Assembly (NCBI RefSeq): GCF_014698235.1
Contig: NZ_JACJSP010000020.1
Coordinates: 1 to 64,000 of the forward strand
DNA length: 64,000 nt
Direction: 5' to 3'
From: Limnothrix sp. FACHB-406
GTDB taxonomy: Bacteria > Cyanobacteriota > Cyanobacteriia > CACIAM-69d
In this document: piece by piece, positions 27,163 through 35,384 of the stretch
Layout of the letters: each line of letters starts with the position of its first letter
Position numbering within the stretch: position 1 is the first letter of the stretch
Program-made: the position numbers and the translations under genes
Notes under the pieces: generated by a model
Told to the model about the DNA's origin: nothing
Database searches by the model: none
What the model saw: the letters and a program-made list of their open reading frames with translations, nothing else

Positions 27163-27356
27163 GGCTTCCAGGCCCTGCCTATGGCGGGATTCTCCCTATC
27201 AGATTAGCGGTCTTTGCGACCAATCCCAACGCTCGCCAACTCCAGCCAAGCCACTAGGATGGAAGCACAAACGGCCGGCCCCGATCGCCCCGCCAGTGCT
27301 GCCATGGCCTCGCTCAGGGTCGCCCCGGAGACCGCAGAGGAGTTAGAACTCACATC

Positions 27357-27722
27357 ATGCAACGCTTCATCATCACTTGGATCATTTCGGCCCTGGCCCT
27401 GGCCCTGACGGCGCAACTCGTCCCCGGCATTCATTTGGCAGGCTGGACCACCGCCGCGATCGCCGCTCTGATTTTTGGGCTAATCAACGCCACCGTGCGC
27501 CCCATTTTGTTCTTGTTCACCTTGCCGCTGAACATTCTGTCCTTGGGCCTCTTTTCCTTGGTGATTAATGCCTTTTGCCTAATGCTGGTGGCCTATTTCA
27601 GCCCCACTGGTTTTGCGATCGAGGGCTTCATTCCCGCCCTGATTGGTTCGATCGTCCTCGCGATCGCCTCCAGCGGCTTGCACAGCCTCTTTGGCATCTT
27701 GGGTCTGGAACCTGAATCCTAA
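27357..27722 (+). CDS. YvlD/phage-holin-4-like small membrane protein
   Basis: 121 residues with four membrane helices and a short C-terminus. The pattern FIITWIISALALALTAQLVPGI, the AAIAALIFGLINATVRPILFLFTLPLNILSLGLF segment with its conserved NAxxRP and PLN, and FxLVINAFCLMLVAYF are characteristic of the YvlD family (Pfam phage_holin_4_2 type). Despite the name, chromosomal members are not lysis proteins; the role is thought to lie in membrane stress and is unproven here. The start ATG at 27357 gives the standard N-terminus. Confidence 0.88.
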   Translation: MQRFIITWIISALALALTAQLVPGIHLAGWTTAAIAALIFGLINATVRPILFLFTLPLNILSLGLFSLVINAFCLMLVAYFSPTGFAIEGFIPALIGSIVLAIASSGLHSLFGILGLEPES

Positions 27723-27853
27723 AGCGGACATCAATTAGGTTGGGTCCTTCAGATTGCGCTTTCCAGACATACCCTGAAGGCCCAACAGCCAAAGAGCCGG
27801 TTATCTTAGAACTTCAGCGGATCGATTTTTGTCGATTCCTGATCAATCCCACC

Positions 27854-27899
27854 ATTAATCCCGATGGATCAAGCCGTTGGGTGACTCATCGGGATTAAT
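27854..27899. terminator. 13-bp perfect inverted repeat between holin-like and GGDEF genes
   Basis: ATTAATCCCGATG (27854-27866) and CATCGGGATTAAT (27887-27899) are perfect inverses around a 20-base loop. Position, about 130 bases downstream of the holin-like gene, suits a terminator, but there is no T-run after the stem, so it could equally be an operator or an RNA-processing site. The rest of the 450-base gap holds repeated TTCTCG and CTCGAGATTTT words but no gene. Confidence 0.5.
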
Positions 27900-28175
27900 T
27901 GCTACTTTGAAGATCCGCCGGGCGATCACCCTTTCTCGGTTCATAGGCGCATCGCTTCAGCCCAGCATTTTTGGCATCTTCTCGGGAAATTCTCGGCGTT
28001 TACTCGAGATTTTCTTGGAGCTGGCTCAGGGTTTTCTCGGGGTTTTTTCGGCGTTTCATTCGTTTCTCGAGATTTTGCTTGAACTCAGGGGGCGGCTTGG
28101 CCCTGCTGAGTTTTCCCCGTATCTTGCGGCAATTTTCCGATCCTGCCTTCCTCAACCCACCGTTGTAATGAGCCA

Positions 28176-29798
28176 ATGTCGTTTTGTTCTGGGCTATCGG
28201 CGGCAATTTGGATTGTTGATGAACATCCGGAGCCACTCCGGGAACTGTGCCAAACCCTGACCCACCGAGGATATCAGGTGCGGTTTCAGACTGGGCACTT
28301 GGCATTGTCCAGCGTCTTACACAACGGTTCGCAACATCCCCAGTTCCAACCCTTGGATCTGTTGGTGATTGGGCCCGGCCTTTGGCCCAACCTAACCACG
28401 GGAATTTGGGGCCCCGCGCTCCAACGATTGGGAAATCTGGGCTGTCCTTGGGTGGCGATCGGGCAAGTCAGCCAACCAGAGCAGCGAATTGCGCTCTTTC
28501 GGCTGGGCGGTGCGGACTATTTGGAATGTCCCCTCCACTTGCATGAGGCGATCGTTCGGCTAGAGCGGCAATTAATCCTTCAGCGGCAACGGGCAGAACT
28601 GCAAACGCAAATCCAACAGCTTCAGCGGGATATGCGAGACTACCATCGCGTTGAGATGGAGATGCAGCTTTTGCTGGCCCTGACCCAGGCCATTACGGAA
28701 GCCACGGAGATTGAAGGGGCGTTTCATGCGGTCTTGGACTGTGTTTATCACACGATCGGGTGGGACTATGGCGAAATTTGGATGCCCGACCCCAACCGCA
28801 ACCACCTGGCGATGACGCGATCGCACTACGCCATCTCAGACCTAGCCCTCAGTGAATTTGATGACGCGAGCCAATCTTTCGTCTTTGAGCGCGATTGCGG
28901 CGTGGTGGGTCGTGTGTGGCAAACGGGCCGCCCCCTCTGGATTGAGGATGCCACCAAAATTCAAGATGCCTTTTTTGTGCGACAAGAACTCGTGCTGCGG
29001 GCGGGGCTGCGCACCAACTTGAGCGTGCCGATCATTGCCAATGGGCAAATTTTGGCGGTGCTCTGTTTGTTTCACCGCGTGGCCATGCCCTGCGATGGTC
29101 GCCTAATTAAGCTCATGGGAGCCGTGGCGGCCCAAATGGGGGTTTTGCTTCAGCGCAAAAAAGCGGAATTGGAATTACGACGGGCCAACCTGCAACTGGA
29201 AGTGTTGGCCAAACTGGATGGGCTGACGCAAATCCCCAACCGCCGCTGCTTTGATCACTACCTGTTGCGCGAGTGGCAACGCCTAGCCCAAAATCGCTGC
29301 CTGATTGGCGTAGGGCTGTGCGACGTGGATCACTTCAAGCAATATAACGATGCCTATGGCCACCAAGCGGGGGATGAATGTTTGGTGCAGGTGGCCCGAG
29401 CCTTGAGCCACGCGGTCTCCGAATCAGCCAACCTGGTGGCCCGCTATGGGGGCGAGGAGTTTGCGATCGTTTTTTCGGACACCAACTTGGAGCAGGTCAA
29501 GGCGATCGCCCACACAATCCAGCAGGCGATCGCCCAGTTAGCGCTGGCCCATGCCCAATCCTCCGTCAGCGAGCACATCACCCTGAGCATGGGTTTTGCG
29601 ATCGCCTCGCCCCATTTGCCCGACAGCTCCCCAGATGAGCTATTGCGCTGGGCCGATCAAGCTCTCTATCAAGCAAAATATGCCGGTCGCAATCAGTTTC
29701 GGGTTGCGGCCCTGTCCCGGGCCGTCTGCGAAGGTTGCGAGGAAGTAGGCAGCGAAATCGATCCAGGCATCGGCCAACAATCAATAATTTATAGTTAG
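28176..29798 (+). CDS. Diguanylate cyclase with pseudo-receiver and GAF domains
   Basis: 540 residues. Residues about 10-125 have the receiver fold (IWIVDEHPEPLRELC, then DLLVIGPGLW) but the phospho-acceptor Asp is replaced by Gly and the conserved Lys-Pro is ECP, so it cannot be phosphorylated normally. A coiled coil (about 130-160) leads to a GAF domain (about 165-330) and a GGDEF domain with GGEEF (about 425). It should make cyclic di-GMP in response to a ligand or light sensed by the GAF domain. No GAF chromophore Cys in a clear bilin motif is evident. There is no RxxD I-site before GGEEF. Its last 18 bases overlap the convergent methyltransferase gene. Confidence 0.88.
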   Translation: MSFCSGLSAAIWIVDEHPEPLRELCQTLTHRGYQVRFQTGHLALSSVLHNGSQHPQFQPLDLLVIGPGLWPNLTTGIWGPALQRLGNLGCPWVAIGQVSQPEQRIALFRLGGADYLECPLHLHEAIVRLERQLILQRQRAELQTQIQQLQRDMRDYHRVEMEMQLLLALTQAITEATEIEGAFHAVLDCVYHTIGWDYGEIWMPDPNRNHLAMTRSHYAISDLALSEFDDASQSFVFERDCGVVGRVWQTGRPLWIEDATKIQDAFFVRQELVLRAGLRTNLSVPIIANGQILAVLCLFHRVAMPCDGRLIKLMGAVAAQMGVLLQRKKAELELRRANLQLEVLAKLDGLTQIPNRRCFDHYLLREWQRLAQNRCLIGVGLCDVDHFKQYNDAYGHQAGDECLVQVARALSHAVSESANLVARYGGEEFAIVFSDTNLEQVKAIAHTIQQAIAQLALAHAQSSVSEHITLSMGFAIASPHLPDSSPDELLRWADQALYQAKYAGRNQFRVAALSRAVCEGCEEVGSEIDPGIGQQSIIYS

Positions 29799-30536
29799 TT
29801 GAAATTGAGGTGAAGGTGCATAGGCAGGATTGGGATGATCAATATTACTGACATGGATATCCCTCCACCCTAGTCCAGCAAACGACAGGAGCCGAAAAAA
29901 GTTATCCTTCGTCATCCAATCTCCCTTGATATCATTACCAAACGGGCCGGCAGAATGGAACGGAAAGGAATATATTTCTGAGCCATGATCGGTTTCAATA
30001 GGGTGATCTTTATACTTAGTAGATACTGTAACGCCATCTACGAGTTTGAAGGCTTTGTACCCTCCCAAAGCCACGAATGTGCAAAAAACATCAATGCTAT
30101 GAGATTCAGCAGAGATGTAAGGAGGATAGATTCTGTGCAAAAAAAGCTCTCTCAAGATGATGTTATCGTAATGTTCAATATCAATCTTGATATAGTAAGG
30201 GGTTCCGTAACACTCAAGGATATCAATAACATTCTTCGCTGGCAAATAGACTTCCTCAAAGTGATCAATGATGGAGGGAGCTGGTTGAGGAAATTGACTT
30301 AAAACATGATTAGACTTGTGAATATAGAAAGGGAGAGGCTTTGTAGAATGACCAACATTTAAAATACAGTTTTCTACAACGAGTCTTTCTTCAGAAATTT
30401 CTTTTTGAAAACGATCTTTAATTTGATCGCAGAGTAGAGGATTCGCTTCAATAGCCACCACAAGATCAGCTTTTAGGAGATAGTAAGGTAGGTCATCTCC
30501 GTTGTTTGATCCAAAGTCGTAGAGCACTTTTTTCAT
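29781..30536 (-). CDS. FkbM-type methyltransferase domain protein
   Basis: About 251 residues. The N-terminus VLYDFGSNNGDDLPYYL is the SAM-binding motif I, VVAIEANP is motif II and YYIKIDIEHYDNIIL corresponds to the FkbM catalytic region. Such proteins O-methylate sugars or other small molecules and occur in glycan clusters; the substrate is unknown. The coding DNA is visibly richer in A and T than neighbours and poor in CGATCG sites, which suggests recent transfer. I prefer the ATG at 30536; another Met nine codons upstream (30563) is possible. It converges with the diguanylate cyclase by 18 bases. Confidence 0.8.
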   Translation of the reverse strand: MKKVLYDFGSNNGDDLPYYLLKADLVVAIEANPLLCDQIKDRFQKEISEERLVVENCILNVGHSTKPLPFYIHKSNHVLSQFPQPAPSIIDHFEEVYLPAKNVIDILECYGTPYYIKIDIEHYDNIILRELFLHRIYPPYISAESHSIDVFCTFVALGGYKAFKLVDGVTVSTKYKDHPIETDHGSEIYSFPFHSAGPFGNDIKGDWMTKDNFFRLLSFAGLGWRDIHVSNIDHPNPAYAPSPQFQLTINY

Positions 30537-30760
30537 GAAGCCAACATCCTGAAAATCAGCCACGATTATTCAACAAATGCCATAGATCCACAAGATCCCT
30601 ATGCCATCCGTTGCATAAATATATTAGAAATGGGCAAAGCTGAACTGGCTCAGAAATGAAGCCACTGGGCAGCACCGCACCCATCAATTAGACCACGATC
30701 ACTCCAGAAGTTGATCGCGCCCACAGGCAACCGCTTGAAGTCAGTAGCAAAAAGCCGAAG

Positions 30761-30909
30761 CGTAGTAGCATAGCTGCCTTAATTCACTGGGTTAAATGAC
30801 ATGGCTGTTACTGTCACCTGATCGTTAAGCAGCAAGGGGCTTAAGCCCCTTGTTACCACGACTGGCTCCGCAACTTTGACCCAATATTTTAAGGATGTCG
30901 CGCTAGTAG
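30761..30909. repeat. Complete palindromic MITE-like element, family B
   Basis: About 149 bp with imperfect inverted ends (GTAGTAGC...CTGCCTTAATTCACTGGGTTAAA on the left; minus strand TACTAGCGCGACATCCTTAAAATATTGGGTCAAA on the right) and the perfect 20-bp palindrome CAAGGGGCTTAAGCCCCTTG at its centre (30833-30852). One half recurs at 11970-12050. No coding frame is present. It lies between the methyltransferase gene and csaB in a 430-base gap that holds no gene. Confidence 0.65.
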
Positions 30910-30970
30910 TCCCACAGAAGAATCAGACCTTGGCCATAACCATTGCTTTAGCCTTAGGCCGAACACCCAA

Positions 30971-32089
30971 CTAATCGCGCAGCACACGGGCCAACATTAG
31001 CCCGTGCAGTTGGGCCCGATCGCACAATTGCGCCACCTGGGCCGGGGCGATCGGGTTGGGTTGTTCATAGGCCGTTAGCCAAGCAGCGGCGATCGCTTCG
31101 GGATTCGTCGGCAAGGATGCAAGGGGCGCTGGCGGTGTTGCGCCAACTTGCTTGTTCACTTCAACGCCATCGATCGATTCGTCGCAGAGAGTCCACCCCG
31201 GCGCACCCACCGACTCCAGCAACACCCGCACCTTGGGGTCATAGCTGAGACCCCAACAGCGCGACCCCTCCGCCGCCGCCATGATCAGGGCATGGAGCCG
31301 CATCCCGATCGTCAGGTTCATTTGCCGAAATAGGCCCTTCAGTTGTCGGGGATCGCTGTAGCTAACAATGCGCGATCGATTGGGCCCGAGATGTTGGGCC
31401 AGGCGTTGGGCAATTGCGCCATCGGCGATCGGCTGGAAGGGCACAAACACAATCAGAGCACCGGTTTGGCTTTGGAAGCGATCAAGCGCCACGGCTAATT
31501 TTTCCAGGCGATCGGGCGTGAGGCTGGGGTGCGATCGCAAGGCCACCGCCACCTTGGGGCCCGGCGCAACCTCCGGAACCGGCATGCTGGCCAAGGCCCA
31601 AACAGGATCCGGGGCCAACTCAAACCCCTTGACTTGCCAGGTTTTGAGCAACTGGGCCGACTCCCGATCGCGCACCGTCACCCCATCGCAAGCCCGAAAG
31701 GTCGATCGCGCAATGCCCTTCACCCACCCGCGCCGCAACGGGCCAATTCCCTGGGCCCAAGCCACCCGCCGCAGTCCCCACTGACGCGCCGCCCCCATCA
31801 ACCCTGCGTAGTAGAGCGGACTAGCCCAACTGGTGGCATCTTGCATCAGGCTGCCCCCGCCCCAAACCAAGGCCTGACTCGATCGCAACGCCCCCCACAG
31901 GGCCGATCGATCCATCCGATCCACCGCCATCACCCCATAGCGATCATGGGTTTCCACCGGGTTCCCCGACAGCACCAGCGGCTCCACCCCGATCGGCAGC
32001 AATTGCAACAGCGTCGCCAACAAGGCCTCATCGCCCCCATTCCCTTGACCGTAATAGCCACACAACACAACTCGCTGCACAGACCCCAT
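30971..32089 (-). CDS. csaB: Polysaccharide pyruvyl transferase
   Basis: Adds pyruvate ketals to cell-wall or exopolysaccharide, which in many bacteria provides the anchor for S-layer-homology proteins. The 372-residue protein begins VVLCGYYGQGNGGDEALLATLL, the family's nucleotide-binding loop, and continues with LVWGGGSLMQDATS, AWAQGIGPL, VTVRDRESA and LTIGMRLHALIMAAAEG, all characteristic of CsaB. Cyanobacterial outer membranes are rich in SLH porins, which would fit such a wall modification. The start ATG gives MGSVQRVVLCGYYG, the usual N-terminus. Confidence 0.92.
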   Translation of the reverse strand: MGSVQRVVLCGYYGQGNGGDEALLATLLQLLPIGVEPLVLSGNPVETHDRYGVMAVDRMDRSALWGALRSSQALVWGGGSLMQDATSWASPLYYAGLMGAARQWGLRRVAWAQGIGPLRRGWVKGIARSTFRACDGVTVRDRESAQLLKTWQVKGFELAPDPVWALASMPVPEVAPGPKVAVALRSHPSLTPDRLEKLAVALDRFQSQTGALIVFVPFQPIADGAIAQRLAQHLGPNRSRIVSYSDPRQLKGLFRQMNLTIGMRLHALIMAAAEGSRCWGLSYDPKVRVLLESVGAPGWTLCDESIDGVEVNKQVGATPPAPLASLPTNPEAIAAAWLTAYEQPNPIAPAQVAQLCDRAQLHGLMLARVLRD

Positions 32090-32761
32090 CCCTTCGATCG
32101 CATCGAGCTTAAAATACCGAGATTTCAGTCCCCAGCGTCAAGACAAAACCACGGTTTTTCTATCTCCAGGCTCCACATCCGGCAAAAGCTATTTAAATTT
32201 AATGAAATCTAGTCGATTTTCCCTCTCGTCAACTTGCCAGAATAATGCAATAAGAATTCCGAGTCATTTCAAGAATAATTTCCCTTAAAAGCTTAAAATT
32301 ACTCTAGGAAGATCTTTGCAATTTAGAGCAGTGATCTTAGCCAGAGCAATGATTTGAATCATTGATTGATTTTCATAATTCATCACAATAGTTTTATCCA
32401 CTCCATATCAGCAATTTATTTCAATAAGCCCCTTTAAAGTCTATCCATCACCATTAAGCGAATTACTCTAGGATCATCCCAACCCTCGCTTTTCCAGAAG
32501 AGGTTACATTTTTTACACTGCTTCTTCAAATCTTTAACTATTTAGTGTAACACTGCCAAATTCCTTGCTTTTCAAGGGTTTGTAAGTTTTTACCTCAGCT
32601 TCATCAAGGACAGCCGCAATTCATTTAATCTTCAACGTCAAAGCAAGAGATTACCTCTTTAATAAAACTAGATTGATGAAAAAGTTACCCAGCCAGTAAC
32701 CAGGGTGCAACCCCAATAAATCGACACCGTTTCATCAACTGCTTCTTAGGAGTGAGACCCC
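32090..32761. other. AT-rich promoter region of the surface-protein genes
   Basis: About 670 bases with no supported gene, far richer in A/T than the window average and almost free of CGATCG. It contains many TTCATCA/TTAAAA words but no clear hairpin. A good ribosome site (TTAGGAGTGAG) precedes the next start. Long AT-rich leaders of this kind are common before highly expressed surface proteins. Confidence 0.5.
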
Positions 32762-33661
32762 ATGAAACCCCAACAACTTTTAGCCAGCCTCGCAACCGCC
32801 ACCCTCTGCACCCTGGGTGTTGGTTTGCAAGCAGCCAACGCAGGCACGGTTTACAACGGCTGGAATTACGGCATTGATTCCTTCAAAGACGGCGTGAGCG
32901 GCTCTTTGGGTGGAATGTTTGAAATGTATGGTTTCGGAATTAAGCAAGACGGCGAAACCATCTACGTTGGTATCGATGCCCGATTGCCCATTACCGGCCA
33001 GCTTGATAACGGCGCACTCAACAAGTCCATCACCTGGGGCGACATGTTCTTTAACTTCAGTGGCAACCCGCTGCTGAATGCCCAAGGAAATCTGTTCGGC
33101 GTTCGCTTTGCCAGCACCAACGATTCAGTCGTGAAGCCCTTGGGCCTCTACAGCCAAGTGAGCGGCAAGAACGTTGCCAGCCAAAACCGTGGGTTTGCAT
33201 CCTATGCGGATCAGTCGAAATACGTGACCGGTGCCAAGGGCATTGCTGGCATGGGCGAACTGACCGACGCAGAAGCCAAGGTTTATTTCAAAGATGCATC
33301 GCTGAACGTGATCAGCAAAGGACAGCAGGTAGTGGAATCGGTGTTTGAATCCCTCGACAGCGCCACCCTGTCGGCCTTGGGCTTCAACCTAAATGGCGCG
33401 TTGAACGGTGCTAAGCCCCCAGAAAGCAATGCCAATGGCGCAAAACGGCAAACCTTTGGCTTCAAGTTCACCCGGGGCGAAGGGATGGTGGGTGACTTTG
33501 TGGCCCACGTCTTCGCAGAATGCTTGAACGATGGGATGGCTGTGCGGGGCAACTTGGCTCCGAAGCCAGAACCCACGCCGGAACCTGTTTCCCTGTTAGG
33601 TCTGGCGGCTGTGGGCGCTGCGGTGGCCACTCGTCGCTACCGTGCGGCCAAAGTTGGTTAA
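32762..33661 (+). CDS. PEP-CTERM exosortase-dependent surface protein (XDD3-like), paralog 1
   Basis: 299 residues with a signal peptide (QQLLASLATATLCTLGVGLQAANAG), a mature domain starting TVYNGWNYGIDSFKDG, and a C-terminal PEP-CTERM sorting signal: PEPVSLLGLAAVGAAVA followed by RRYR. Exosortase would cut at the PEP motif and the protein would end at the cell surface or in the sheath. The mature domain resembles the cyanobacterial XDD3 family (GWNY-IDSF, ITWGDMFFNFSG, GVRFASTND). AGGAGTGAG lies at a good distance from the ATG at 32762. The next gene is a close paralog. Function is unknown. Confidence 0.88.
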   Translation: MKPQQLLASLATATLCTLGVGLQAANAGTVYNGWNYGIDSFKDGVSGSLGGMFEMYGFGIKQDGETIYVGIDARLPITGQLDNGALNKSITWGDMFFNFSGNPLLNAQGNLFGVRFASTNDSVVKPLGLYSQVSGKNVASQNRGFASYADQSKYVTGAKGIAGMGELTDAEAKVYFKDASLNVISKGQQVVESVFESLDSATLSALGFNLNGALNGAKPPESNANGAKRQTFGFKFTRGEGMVGDFVAHVFAECLNDGMAVRGNLAPKPEPTPEPVSLLGLAAVGAAVATRRYRAAKVG

Positions 33662-34104
33662 TTTAACTGACTGGTCGAAAGGGCCAATCTAATAGGCTGA
33701 TATTGGCAACCTTGGCTTAGTTTGAGCCTGAGCCATGCCCGACAAAATCCAGCAATCCATCAACTCGGGGCGATCGAGCGGCAGTTTCCCAAGAGCCAGC
33801 TCATCGCCCCAGTTGTTTTGATCTCAGGACTTTGCATTCTTGAAAAATCATTAAAATTCCGATCCCATGGGAGATTGGAAAAATATCAGATAACTAAATT
33901 AATTTTTCATCGAAGCTTCATTAAGTAAAAGTCGAATTCACAGAATCTTTAAAATTCTTTCCGGAAGTTATGACTTTAATAAGCTTAACGAACACATCCG
34001 ATGTTAAACATCCGGCAAGCGAAAAGCGGCCTCAACACTCAGTTGAGCAGGATGATTAGCCGTACTTCATTCCACTACAACGTCTTTTGGGAGCGTTAGA
34101 GACC
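33662..34104. other. Gap between the two surface-protein paralogs
   Basis: About 440 bases with no supported gene. The last 250 bases are AT-rich, like the region before paralog 1, and probably contain a separate promoter for paralog 2. No strong hairpin with a T-run was seen. Confidence 0.4.
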
Positions 34105-35013
34105 ATGAAAATTCAGCAGATTTTTGCCGGCGTTGCCACTGCAACCCTCTGCACCTTCGGAGTGGGACTACAAGCAGCCCATGCCGGCACGGTCTATAAC
34201 GGCTGGAATTATGGGATTGACTCCTTCAAAGATGGCGTGAGCAACGGCAACGTCGGCGGCCTGTTTGAAATGTATGGTCTGGGGATCAAGCAAGATGGCG
34301 AGACCATCTATGTGGGAATTGATGCCCGCCTGCCGCTGACGGGTATGGCAACCGGGGGAGTCACCAACGGTTCGATCGCCTGGGGAGACCTGTTCTTTAA
34401 CTTCACCGGCAGCCCGCTGCTGAATGCTCAAGGCAGCCTGTTCGGTGTGCGCTTTGCCAGCAACAATGATGCATCGGTGAAGCCCTTGGGTCTGTACAGT
34501 GGCGTTTCGGGCAAAAACGTTGGTACGAGCAACCAAGGGTTCAGTTCCTACGCCGAGCAGTCGAAGCATGTGAGCGATCGCGGTGGTTTGCCCGGTGCGG
34601 GTGAGCTGACCGATGCGGAAGCCAAGACCTACTTCAAAGATGCTTCTTTGGGTGTGATTACCCAAGGGCAACAGGTGGTGGGGTCAGTATTTGAGGCTCT
34701 TGATGGCGCGGCTTTGTCGGCTTTGGGCTTCAACCTGAATGGCGCGCTGGGTGGTGCAACGCCGCCCCAAAGCGATGCGGGTGGCGCAACTCGCCAGACA
34801 TTCGGCTTTAAGTTCACCCGGGGCGAAGGGATGGTGGGTGACTTTGTGGCCCACGTTTTCGCAGAATGCCTGAATGACGGGATGGCTGTGCGCGGCAACT
34901 TGGCTCCGAAGAAGGAAGCATCCACGCCGGAACCGATTTCCCTGTTGGGCTTGGCGGCTGTGGGCGCTGCGGTGGCCAGCCGTCGGCAACGGGCTACGGT
35001 GAAAGTTGGCTAA
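34105..35013 (+). CDS. PEP-CTERM exosortase-dependent surface protein (XDD3-like), paralog 2
   Basis: 302 residues, similar throughout to the protein encoded just upstream, with the same signal peptide type (MKIQQIFAGVATATLCTFGVGLQAAHAG), the same TVYNGWNYGIDSFKDGVS start and the same C-terminal PEP-CTERM signal (PEPISLLGLAAVGAAVASRRQR). The segment TFGFKFTRGEGMVGDFVAHVFAECLNDGMAVRGNLAPK is identical between the two. They clearly arose by tandem duplication and have diverged in the middle and in loops. The ATG at 34105 is preferred over a TTG at 34087. Confidence 0.88.
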   Translation: MKIQQIFAGVATATLCTFGVGLQAAHAGTVYNGWNYGIDSFKDGVSNGNVGGLFEMYGLGIKQDGETIYVGIDARLPLTGMATGGVTNGSIAWGDLFFNFTGSPLLNAQGSLFGVRFASNNDASVKPLGLYSGVSGKNVGTSNQGFSSYAEQSKHVSDRGGLPGAGELTDAEAKTYFKDASLGVITQGQQVVGSVFEALDGAALSALGFNLNGALGGATPPQSDAGGATRQTFGFKFTRGEGMVGDFVAHVFAECLNDGMAVRGNLAPKKEASTPEPISLLGLAAVGAAVASRRQRATVKVG

Positions 35014-35193
35014 AGGTTGTCTGTTGACTAAAGAACGGTTCAACGGTTCATCGGTTTGTTGATGGCGAATCCATAGCCAATCCATCGCTAAATCTTGCCT
35101 GCTGATTTGCCTGCTGACGGGGCTGAGTCGCGCGTTGGAGCTTTAGATTCAGGAGCTTTGGATTAGTTGATTCGGTGAGCTTAACCAACTCAG

Positions 35194-35228
35194 AACGGAG
35201 GGTTTCCCTGGAGGAATCCTCCGTTTTT
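35194..35228 (+). terminator. Rho-independent terminator after the surface-protein pair
   Basis: AACGGAGG (35194-35201) pairs with CCTCCGTT (35218-35225), and the T-run (35224-35228) continues from the stem. It lies 180 bases after paralog 2 and 157 bases before the next start; the remainder of this 370-base gap holds no gene. Confidence 0.8.
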
Positions 35229-35384
35229 GATTGGGCCAAGAGGGTTCGATCGGGGCGGATTCTGGGGCGATCGAGGCAGAGAGTCGCAGAAACTGGAGAA
35301 TGGCGAGCCAAAAAATTGCCGAAAAGTATCGGTAAAGTCTTTCAAAATAGAGCGATTCCACAAAAATCGACAGGTATCAACTGG

